Assembly: GCA_903813345.2 (NCBI GenBank)
Contig: CAIIXF020000002.1
Coordinates: 25,992,455-26,056,454, forward strand
DNA: 64,000 nt
Direction: 5' to 3'
Origin: Owenia fusiformis
Taxonomy: Eukaryota > Annelida > Polychaeta > Sabellida > Oweniidae
Shown here: positions 24,729 through 35,203 of the stretch, one piece after another
Position numbering within the stretch: position 1 is the first letter of the stretch
Layout of the letters: every line of letters begins with the position of its first letter
Program-made: the position numbers and the translations under genes
The notes under the pieces: generated by a model
What the model was told of the DNA's origin: nothing
What the model saw: the letters and a program-made list of their open reading frames with translations, nothing else
The model's database searches: none

Positions 24729-27475
24729 ATGTCTAAGCTTAGAATAATATTGGCCGTTCATTTTTATGTATTACTCATATGCGTAATTATGGTTTTATTT
24801 TTCAAACCTAACGTCTATGATGTGATACAGAACAGAGCCACTGACATTGCAGAACGCGCATTCGCTCAAAAGAACCAAACACACAAACAGATTTCAAAAC
24901 ATTACAAGATATTGTGTTGGATAATGACTAGTCCGACGGATTTAGAAAAACGAACAAAACACGTTAGGGATACATGGGCAAAACATTGTGATATAGATCT
25001 ATACATGAGTTCTCAAGAGAATACAACATTTCCAACCGTAGGGTTGAACGTAACTGAAGGACGGGCTCATATATCCATGAAATCTAAGGCAGCGTGGACG
25101 TTTATTTATGAAAATTATTTAGAAAAGGCTGATTACTTCTTAAAGGGAGACCCAGATACTTTTATTGTTGTCGAAAACTTGCGAAGGATGCTTCAAAATT
25201 ACAACCCAAATGATGCAGAAATATTTGGACATATGTTTTATTTAGGAGGCGGGAAGCATAATGTATACATGGCTGGAGGACCTGGTATTGTGGCTAGCAG
25301 AGAGTCACTGAAAAGAATGGTTGAAATAGCATTTAGGAACTCAACTTGGGAAAAGGATTGCTTTCCTGATGGAGATTGTAAGCTCGATTTCTCTTTCAAT
25401 AACAGACAACAAAACAGCCTATTCTGATCTGCATTTTCATCAGTTTACTCAAAATTCGGTCCTTTGAAACAACTGCAAACGAGATGACAAATTGACAATA
25501 AACAGTCGATATCGTCATTGGGTCGTGACTCGTGAGGCAAGCGGCGAGGCAATCAGAATTGCCTCCCCAAAATTTAACAAAAGCACGTTTATTAAGATGC
25601 TTTTAAACAAAAAGTTATGAAAAAGTGTGGAAATTAAGTCCAATAGACTAGATGCGAGTAGAAATGTTCTTGATTTACGTCATTAAATATTCAAAATTCA
25701 GTCAAAGTGATGTCATATTTGAAATACATATAAAAATATGGTTTCGAAAATTGTTTATCAACTTTGAAAATTTAATATTTTTTGAAAATGTGGCTTCTAG
25801 TTTGGGTTGATTCCCCGTAGACCCCATATTACAAAATCACAGATAGTGAAATATCTTTTCTTGTATTTGACATATAACATTTTCTTTTACTGGACACACT
25901 TTAATTTGCATATAACTATTCGATACATTAGGGTTATATGAAAATTGAACCACTAAAACAGATGTAATTCAAGTTAAAGGGAACTTTCTACTATACCCGC
26001 CATGCTATCTGACCCGAGCAAGCCACCTGGTGGTGAAACCTACTCGCATTTGCGTTATTATAGTATCTTATATTATTCACTCTAGATTATTTTACCTTTT
26101 TAGATTTGCCTCACTTATTTTCATATGTTACACATCACTGAATTGTATTGATATCTTTTATTATTTACAATTCACTCTTCATTTGTTTCTCACTAAAAAT
26201 CGATTTTTTGAACCATTAATATTCAATACATGCGTTGACTCAGTAGTAAACAATGCATCTATCTAGCAGGTACTTAGTTGCACACATTATACAGCTTTTA
26301 TGAAACAATAGTGAATGACGATAACTATTCCGCAATATAAACATTTTTCCAATATTGCGAAAAATGATGGCAGGTTTATATTCGTTTTTTTGTCCGGTGC
26401 AATCGTAATTATGATTTCGGGACAACTAAGGTCTATTTTATGACGAACAACGGAACAATGTCTTGCGACATATATCTTGTAATTGACGACGGTTCCAAAA
26501 ACTGCCCCCAGTCATTGATCGCCAAAAAGTAAGGCAATGGTTTTCTCGGGGTCCGTTTTTGGAACTGTCGTAGTTTATAAAACCATGACATCTCATTTCT
26601 TCTCAGCCCTGATATGTTTCTGGTGAAACATAAAGATTCTATGATTATAAGAATGCTTGACTTATAACTTTAAAATTGTTTGTTATAGCAGAGGACTTTA
26701 AGTCCTGTAACTGTATGATAAAGGCTGGAGCAAAGCCTATCAATTGCACAGATGAGTTAGGCAGGGAGCGATTCCTCGTCTATCCGCCACATACTTACAT
26801 CCAACGGTTACTGGGGGGCTGGTACACAAAGGCGTACAACGCAGACAAAGGAAAGAATCAGGTTTGAAGATTTAATCATGTCTTTGGGGCTGAGACTGTT
26901 TAAATGGAGGTTAAAGCTTTGGTCATATTTGATCTACGGCAACCGTATGATGGACGTAGTTTCCCCCAAATCGAGAGAAATGTGCAGCATGCAATATAGG
27001 GATAAGCAATTACGACGTTCATTTTCTATATCAATTATTGAATCTACGCCCGCCGTTTAGCAAATGTTACATGTTTGTTGGAGATATCGATATCAGCCCC
27101 GGATATCAGCAACGTATCGGTGTATTGAAATATTTTCTGTCAAGTCCTCATTGTACATGTTGATATTCTATGCAACACGCTTTCCCATAGCCTTGCCCAA
27201 GTCGGTATTTTTTACTTATCCTGATCTTGAATTATTACCATAATAGAAATCAAGATAAGTAAAAGAGACCGATTTGGGCAAGGCTAGCTTTCCCAAAACA
27301 CGCATGAAATAGCAATACACGTTCTTTTTTCCAGGGACCCAACTGTTGCAGTGAATATCCAATTGGCTTTCACTACATTGGACCTTCGATAATGTACGAC
27401 ATGTACTATTATTTTTATAAAACCAAAGTGGATCACAAATTCGATAAAATAGTGGACGTTCACATGCAAACGTGA
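24729..27475 (+). CDS. Core-1 beta-1,3-galactosyltransferase-like (C1GALT1 family), 320 aa
   Basis: Three exons: 24729-25377, 26689-26861 and 27335-27475. The frame is continuous. The family adds galactose to O-linked GalNAc in the Golgi (T antigen). It is a type II membrane protein: short cytoplasmic tail, signal anchor at about residues 5-26, stem, then the GT31-type catalytic domain with LCWIMTSP, KHVRDTWAKHC, the metal-binding DxD as DPD (residues 141-143), YMAGGPGIV, then the downstream exons with LVYPPH and a C-terminal CCS...FHY block. Human C1GALT1 has DDD and is longer (363 aa). Invertebrates often have several paralogues, so strict orthology is not claimed. The acceptor used for exon 2 (TTATAG|CAGAG) is chosen by phase; the AG three bases later would give a stop. 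Confidence 0.92.
25378..26688. other. Galactosyltransferase intron 1 with a foldback at 26484-26572
   Basis: AT-rich intron. At 26484-26572 the arms TGACGACGGTTCCAAAAACT and their imperfect complement make an 89-bp foldback. No other feature is seen. Confidence 0.7.
26917..27058 (-). mobile_element. Diverged, truncated relative of the foldback MITE at 48211-48391
   Basis: It shares TTTGATCTACGGCAAC, GACGTAGTTTCCC, TATAGGGATAAGCA and TTTTCTATATC in order with the complement of 48211-48391. It lies in the second intron of the galactosyltransferase gene. Confidence 0.8.
27188..27286. repeat. 99-bp foldback hairpin just before exon 3
   Basis: TAGCCTTGCCCAAGTCGGT and ACCGATTTGGGCAAGGCTA (27268-27286) are inverted, with further inverted TTACTTATC inside. 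It lies about 50 bp upstream of the exon at 27335. Confidence 0.85.
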
Positions 27476-27657
27476 ATGCCTTGTGAATCTGATAATAGAA
27501 AGGGATCAAGCTACACGCTTTAGGAGAAACTCTTACGCAGACGTGTAGATTTAGGGTCCTTTGGGAGTAAGTTCTCCACTTCATAAAGTCAAGTTGCAGA
27601 TTGAAGCGAATGATTAAAAATTATGAATTGCAGCTTTCGTAGAAACGAAATTCCAAA

Positions 27658-27905
27658 CTTCTACAAGCCACTCATCACTTCTTACGTACAAAAGCCACTC
27701 ATCACTTTCAACTTACACAAGCCACTCATCACTTTCAACTTACACAAACCACTCATCACGTTCAACTTACACAAGCCATTCATCATTTTCAACTTACACA
27801 AGCCACTCATCATTTTCAACATACATGAGCCACTCATCACTTTCAACTTACGCAAGCCACTCATCACTTTCAATTTACACTAGCCATTTACACTTTCAAC
27901 TTACA
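27658..27905. repeat. 27-bp minisatellite in the 3' region of the galactosyltransferase gene
   Basis: About nine copies of a 27-bp unit (CAACTTACACAAGCCACTCA TCACTTT). Because 27 is a multiple of three the frames stay open and produce 9-residue repeat ORFs on both strands. These begin after the stop at 27473-27475 and have no splice support, so it is best read as 3' UTR. AATAAA signals follow at 28217-28222 and near 28380. Confidence 0.85.
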
Positions 27906-28024
27906 CAAGACACAATCCACTCACTTTCAAAAACAAATCCAAAGCAGAATGGCAGGAGGCCACTCAACATACAATTTTCAGAGAATTTTCAACGTACACT
28001 TTTCAAAATGCGTATCTCAACTTG

Positions 28025-29215
28025 AACACTTGTTTTGTGATAACCAGATATCTCTTTTTCAGTCACTTTTATTATCACTATGATATTTGAAATATTGCTA
28101 TTTTCAAGCTATCACATCAACGTAACATTCTCTGTATATTACAGTTAATTATGATTGAAATTTATTTCATATATTGATGTACTTTATCCAATGCATTGTG
28201 ATAATCTAGACAATTCAATAAACAATATCAAAAATCAATTCCGCAAATAAGTAAACATTGTTTACTCTTACAAAAAAGCATTTCATTTTGTCTGATTTCA
28301 TTGGTTTTTGATACAATTTGTAAAGTTCATGTTTGCCGAACATATACACGTACAGTAGTCTAGATATTGGCTGTGTATATAATAAAGTTCAATGTCATTT
28401 ATATCTATTTGATATTGTCATTGGAACATTTTTGCTTGAAGTCTGTTAAATTACATTGTATAAAGGGAATAGAGTTGATAAATATTCATTGTTTGCATTT
28501 ATTTTTTAGTAGCATACATTCACCACAATGAATGTAAAAATAAAAAATCCATAAAAAATGAATACATGTACATGTACTGGAATTGTTGTTTCATATAATA
28601 TGCAATTTTATTTATAATATTGATGTTAAAAAGCGTAATATCCAATACATACATGTGTAATATTATACCAAGGTCCTTAGTTCAGGTGTGTATTATATTA
28701 TACACAATGTAATATGCTACTCTTTTATATGACAATAGTTCTGGACAGATCCTATCTGACATTTTGAATATAACAGTTGCTTATTGTTGAGATAACGTAA
28801 ATTGCTTTAGTTTGGCACTGTCAATTTAGCAAAGGCACTTTTTGAAATTTTGGCTGTTATCAAAATTGGAGGATAGAGCCATCAGGAAAATGAGGAAATT
28901 GGAGGGCTAGCTAGTACAAAGACGCAAATAGTGCTCAAGTTTTTCAAAACGCAATCTCCGTAACAACATGAAAATGGAGCACAGTACCATTACATATACA
29001 TGTACAAGTATGTCTTCCTTTTATTACAAAAAATGATGGCTGCTACATGGAAAAGTCACTGGACGAAAGTCCCTGGGGATTCCAAGGGATCTTTTAAATA
29101 ATTTGGTGGAGACTTAATTTGGAGATTTTTACCTTTACACCAAATTAAAAATGCCATCAAATAAAAGCAATTTACAGTTATGCAACCAAAAGCAAAGTTG
29201 CAATGGACCACAACA
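28025..29215. other. Convergent 3' region, two polyadenylation signals facing each other
   Basis: Plus-strand AATAAA at 28217-28222 (galactosyltransferase) and minus-strand AATAAA at 29025-29020 (IF3-like gene, about 190 bp past its stop). Otherwise AT-rich sequence with no recognised feature. Confidence 0.55.
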
Positions 29216-30867
29216 TCAAGATTTTTCCTCTAATTTGAGATTTGGTTTCAAAATAAATGTTATTGCTGTTGCTGTTCGTTTTGCAGTAACAACAATTGCT
29301 TTGCTTTCAAATGACTCGGTGACTGTTTTGAACAAGCCTGCCAGCTCCTTAGACTCTGAAGCTTCTTCATTCTGGAAATAAATACAAATAAGAATAGCTG
29401 CTAATTTTGCCATAACCTTTGTTATAAGCTTTAATTTTCATACCACTTCCACAATGGTTACCATAGGAGCCCTGGCATTATCAATTCATATTTCTTGCAA
29501 AAAGCATCTATTTTTTAATTTCATAAAACATGACAAAATGTAAAACACTTTGCCGAGGTACATATAAATATTCTTTTGAATAAAGAGTATCACCAAGATT
29601 GTACGACTGTATCAAAAGTAATTTGACAATTTGATGAACTATTTTCTGAACACTATATATTGATTTTTTTATCAAGGCAAGGTAATATCTCTAATTTAAG
29701 AGTGAAGACAAAGCTGGTTGTATCAAAGGGTACCTGCTTGTTTCCCTGCATTTGTATCTTTTTGCTGAAATTCCTAGACTCTTGCAGAGATACCTGCACC
29801 TCAATGTTTCCCTTGTCTAACCAGTCTGCTATCTTCTTTATTGCTAGCTCTAAATGGTGCTTGTTAATCGATGACTGCAATCACATAAAATTGAGGAATA
29901 AATAACTGGAGTCCCTTATCAAACCAGGAACAAGGCATTAACATGCATAATGTCACCACCAGTCATTTGATACAGATGCTGACTGCCTAACACCAACCAC
30001 CAAGCATCATCCACAAAAAAGTTGGAGACTATAACAATATGTCACCATTTCTGGTGTTGACATAAAAATGGTAGATTTTATCAAGCTTGTGACAGAGCTG
30101 CCAAACAAATAAGCTCACATCTGAGCAGTCTTCCTGGTTTGTATACAGCAATAAGTACCTTAACTTGTATTTACAAGCTCACTGAAAGTATCGCACTGTA
30201 CTCAGCCTTTAAATCAAGTAATGTCAAATCCATAGGCCTATTGAAGAATGTATCAATTGGAGCAATTGGGTGCAAGTCTGTTGAAATTCAAGAAAAATTA
30301 GGATGGTGCATCCTGCTGAGAAAATACAGGGAGATCAATGTAACCTCTAAGGCCAAAGCTCAAGATTTTTGTTTTGATTTTGTTTTATTTAATAATCTTT
30401 TAATTAATGATAAAATAAATAAACATGACATAATATAAACCAAAATATCTGAATATTTGAATGTATTATAATTACATAAGATCTTGTACCTTTAATGTAA
30501 GTTCCTTTAATTTAATTGGTTTCATCTTTTTCTTTAAAACTGGATCTTTCATAGGACGAAATTGTTTATTGATTTTTGAACTAGTTCCTAAGGTAGCATC
30601 TTCATTATCCTCATTATATACACCATCCTTGGAATCCCTTTGCAGGCTAACAGGGTCTGTATGAATTGACTGTCTCTGTTGACATTGTGACCCTTGTCTA
30701 GAAAGTATTGATGAAACCTGACATGTCCTTTGATAGCCTAGGTGGTCAATAGAAATATTTCCCCAACTTTGCATATTTCTACAAGCTTGGAATCCATAGC
30801 TCAGCCTGGTTGTGGAGAGGATGATCTTCACACATTGTGCTCTGGATATAACTGTTTTAAGACTCAT
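29216..30867 (-). CDS. MTIF3: Mitochondrial translation initiation factor IF3-like, 224 aa, C-domain only
   Basis: Three exons on the minus strand: 30867-30490, 29874-29734 and 29371-29216, all phase 0. The N-terminus (MSLKTVISRAQCVKIIL...) is basic and free of acidic residues, like a mitochondrial presequence. After a low-complexity stretch comes a Lys-rich linker (KPIKLKELTLK) that resembles the IF3 inter-domain linker, then an IF3 C-terminal-type domain (about residues 115-220) with INKHHLELAIKKIADWLDKG and the downstream helix and strand. IF3 binds the small ribosomal subunit and tests the start codon. No sequence resembling the IF3 N-domain is present between presequence and linker. Human MTIF3 is 278 aa. 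An acceptor at 30879/30880 suggests a further 5' UTR exon. The identification is from pattern and is moderately sure. Confidence 0.72.
29930..30060 (-). mobile_element. Copy of the ten-copy MITE family, minus orientation (IF3-like intron)
   Basis: It begins CAAGGCATTAACATGCATAA TGTCACCACC and ends GGAGACTATAACAATATGTC ACC. It is one of the most complete copies. Confidence 0.85.
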
Positions 30868-30879
30868 GGTTATTGTAAG

Positions 30880-31924
30880 TTCTACAAATATATAAAAACA
30901 TAATAATATTATATATAAATATAACATATATCTTAATCATCGTTTTCTTAATGTTTACTAAAGACAATCTATGACTGATTTAGTGCTATGATTCAGTTCT
31001 ATGCATATTACCATGGCATAGCAAACCTTGACTTTGATTCCTCTTATTTTCAACAGATAAGTGTCACCATGGGTGTCCCCAAAGGGGGGGGGGGGGGGGG
31101 TGATGAATTGGGTGCGAGTGCGACCAAACCTCCTTTTTGAGCTTGAAGAACTATGAAGAAAAATGCGTGAAGAATATGTGGAGAAGCTAGGCGTTAAGTG
31201 CAATCATGGGCTTTCAACTACATGTATTTCAACTATTTTTGTTATTTAGATGTAAAAAATAGGTTAGATCTTAGATTCTACGTGTGCATGTTATTTGTGC
31301 ATCGTATATCTTCTACATGAAAAAAAGGCCTGGGAACAGTAGTTTTTATGGGTCTATTTCTCAACAAATATGCTCCCATGTCACAAATAAGAATCAAATA
31401 CTAGGGGGACTATATATCAAAAATAGAACAGGAGTAATATTATCTACAACCGAACCAGATGCAGATTCCTCTAAACCCGATCTGGTAGAATGGTGGGTGA
31501 TAATTGACAATGTCGGTGAGTGTAAAAATATCTAAAACGACGTCTGTATAGTAATAGCTAATTATTTTCAATGATTCTCTAAAATGAGGAACGGCAACTA
31601 ATTGCTTACCTTATTGCAAGGATTCAGTCTATTAAAAGTACCCTTATATTACAGTAAATGTACAATAATGCAGTAATTTTAAATATTTTTTATGGACGCC
31701 GCCATCTTGATTTGGAGTTTTATTTCATAAATTGTTTAGTAGTTATTCAAAAGTGAAAAGTACTCGTCAAGCATGGTAGATAAATCCATCAATTTACTAA
31801 AATAATATAATAAATATTTTTAGATGATTTAATTATATAATTAAATTAATAAATGTGATTCGTTTATCTAGAAAATATGATTAAATTTATACGTGTATTC
31901 GGCTAGGATTTCATGCTTGGCAAA
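30880..31924. promoter_or_regulatory. Head-to-head intergenic region between the IF3-like gene and FIP1
   Basis: About 1 kb separates the two divergent start codons (30867 and 31925). A run of 17 G lies at 31084-31100. No TATA box is evident. A short non-coding exon of the IF3-like gene may lie here. Confidence 0.5.
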
Positions 31925-34900
31925 ATGGCCACCGTTGAACATCAACAAGAAGAAGAATGGCTTTACGGTGGTAAATATTGACTTTCTCTTAAATATTATG
32001 TGTTCATAATGCTCCCTAAATGCAGATCAGTATTATGAAATTACCTTGTTCAAATGACGATAAGTCCAATAGGCTATACCTTCTCAACTTGTGAATCCAA
32101 AATGCAAATGGTCAAAGAAAATCAAAATTATTTTGAAAATAATTTCAAACCTGCACCTCTCTTAAAAAGCATTCGGGCACCTCTCTTTAAAAAGCATTCG
32201 TGGGTTGTTCTGAAGTACCTAGTGCTATTTTCAGCTATAAAAGAGATTATAGGCTACAATGATGAAGATATGTGGCAAATGTTGCCATAAATACTCACAA
32301 TAAATTTGTCATTATGAGGATTGTTCCTTCAATAGATCTAGTTTGTATGTTTGGCGACCATCCAATTTTTTTCGAGGTCTCCTTTGCCAAAAGCAGCGCA
32401 CAATAGGAGCCTTAGCGACTACTTTGCGGGAGACCTCAAACCATTGATCACGTTTGCTCCTGTAATAATTCACTTCTTCACCTCCTTCCACCTTCATTTA
32501 AATCATTCGATCATAAAAGAATATCACGGGACTAACTACCAAATTAGAATACTGAAATTAATGTGCATTAAATTACTCACTCGGGTAAAGAAAAACACGG
32601 TAGTCATGTCATTATCCTCACTTGGCATGCAGTAGACATGGTTCAAATCCCCGCACAACCTTTTTTTATGTTTTGACTAAATCAAATGGTTTTGCTTTGA
32701 AATTATGCAGAAAAAAGTTTGTAACCATATCTGCTTAAAACAATGGTATTATTAGTTAAAAAAAATAAAAAAGGTTGTGCAGGGATTTGAACCATGTCTA
32801 TCGCATGCCAAGTGAAGTTAAGCAGTTAAGTCAGTTTTATAAAATATGAAAATAATATATGTCAAAATAATATGAATATTGCGTTTTAAAGGCTTTTATT
32901 TAAATTTAGTTTAGTCACAAAGTGGTAGAGCTTGAGCAAACATTTCTCATTATTGCACCACATTAGGAAATGGTTTCATTTTTCGGAAGTACTGAAACTG
33001 CTCACAACTTATATAAAAGTGTGTGTATGATATTATGTATAACCATCAACTGTTTATTTGCAGATAAGAAGGAAGCTGGGGCAGGTGACGCAGAGGGAGA
33101 ACCAGCAATACCAGGGTAAGATTGTTCAAAATGTTGATGTATATTGGGCTACTGGTCCGTAGCTATCTTTTGCCAGGGGCACTTCAAAAGTTCCAGGGGG
33201 TTCACATTTGACAACTTTGGCAAAATTACTTGAAAACTGCTCAAAATGGTGAAAACCTGCATGATTTAACTTATCATAAGTCATACTAGACTATCCAAAA
33301 TTTGAAAAATTATTATTGCTGATAATTTTGTATATAAAATGCATACATGTATGTACATTTGTAATAATTCTTTGTACCAAAATTCCAGAGTTGATCCACC
33401 TAGCAATCTGTCAGCGTCTGCTGCACCGTTCACCCCCACAGCCAACAACGGCACTGCAAGTGAAACTGTACGTACTAGGAATTCATGAAATTTTGTAAAG
33501 ATTGATATTTTAATTGTCATCTTTTTCTCTTTAATTTCCAGTTAATGATGATTTTTTAAATTTTCTCACACTATCATTAAGGTGCAAGAGATCTTTACTC
33601 AAAACTAATTGTCTATTAAGCTCATTTTCAGAAGTAGAAAATAATTAAATGCCAACTTAGCTAATGCTGATCCAAAACTGGTGTCATATCTATTGACATT
33701 AATGTAAAAAGAGGGGAGTGTAACAAGGAGATATAATTAAGAATATATTGTAGCTCATGGTCATTTTGCGCTTCAAAATGTAATATTTATTTCGTGTGTC
33801 TTGTTCCCCTATATAATTGAAATGTCTTCTCATACATGCAAATAACATCCTCCTAAGCAGGTATCCAGTATCCGTACCTCCTTCTTCCCCCTGCTATAAC
33901 CAATTTGCATTTATGCGCAATGACTTATACATGATTTCTGTTGCAGTGTTGCGACAGCCAATCAGATTGCGAGTTCTTGATCGGGGAAATGCTAACTGCT
34001 TATCACAGGGGGTAAAAAGAAAGAATATATTCTGGATTTTGAAGCCCTGTGATCGGAGGATTGTAAATAAATACTAAATATTACATACATGTTATTTTGT
34101 TCCATCAGGTTGTTGAATCTGGTGAGGCAGACGATGATGATGATGATGACTCAGACGATGATGTAAAGATCACCATTGGTGACATTAAGACTGGTCCAAC
34201 AGCATATGAGTAAGCATACAAGGGGCATCCAAAAAGTCTTGAAATTTTTGTTCTCATTTCCTCATAATTTATGTATATTTGCTGAAATGTAGACGGGATT
34301 CATTCATCCTTTATGAACAAAAATATCACATAAGATATCTTGTGTGATATGGTTGCTATAGCAACTAAGCAATAGAGGGCGTGGGAAGAAGTAGAAGTAT
34401 AATCTTGGTTTTTGAACTGATCGCTGCAAACATCATCTCTTATAATATGTAAATCTGTATATCTCCGACCAGGAATCTTTCGGAATGATCTTACCAAAGA
34501 ACATCATCTGAAAAATATTATGTTTTTATTAGACTTATAGGAAACCTAAGTGCTTACACATCCACATGAGAAAAGAAAATCTGTCCATTTTCCATCTACA
34601 TATCTGATTTCATTTCAGGACCAAATATAATAGTCATAAATTAAACAATTGAGACTCCTAATATCCATGCAACATTTGTTAAATATTCTGACAAATTGTT
34701 TAACTTTATTCCAGTGGTACTCCTAGGATATTTAAAGCTGGTGCCCAGTACAACAAGGCTGCAGGTTAGCAATAAGCATTATATCATCATTACTCTTAAA
34801 GCAGCACTTCCATTAATTCACAACTTGAATATAGTAAGTGCATATCCAACCATTGTTGTTGGCTCACAAGCTTATTTAAACAAGAATTTTCATTTTATAA

Positions 34901-35172
34901 ATTCAGCAACTGTACCGAAGCCAGCACAGACCAAAGGTGTTGATATTGATACAGTGGCCAACATAAATGGTGTTCCCATATATGAATATGATGTTGAGAC
35001 AGCTGACGAAAAGCCTTGGCAAAAACCTGGTGCTGACATAACAGATTATTTCAACTACGGTTTCAATGAAGAAACGTGGGCGAAGTATTGCGAGAAGCAA
35101 CGTAGAATGAGACTTGAGTCAGGCAGTAGTACATATCACACTTCAAAACCTGTAAGTGGAATTATGCCAAAT

Positions 35173-35203
<31 letters not shown>

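Noticed and set aside
27623-27883. 86-codon ORF made of 9-residue repeats
   Set aside because: The 27-bp period keeps all frames open, and an equally long repeat ORF exists on the other strand. It lies in the 3' UTR of the galactosyltransferase.
30139-30438. 99-codon plus-strand ORF, and a possible IF3-N exon on the minus strand here
   Set aside because: Neither strand gives an IF3-N pattern. The minus-strand frame (NRPMDLTLLDLKAEY) stops soon and has no downstream donor in the required phase.
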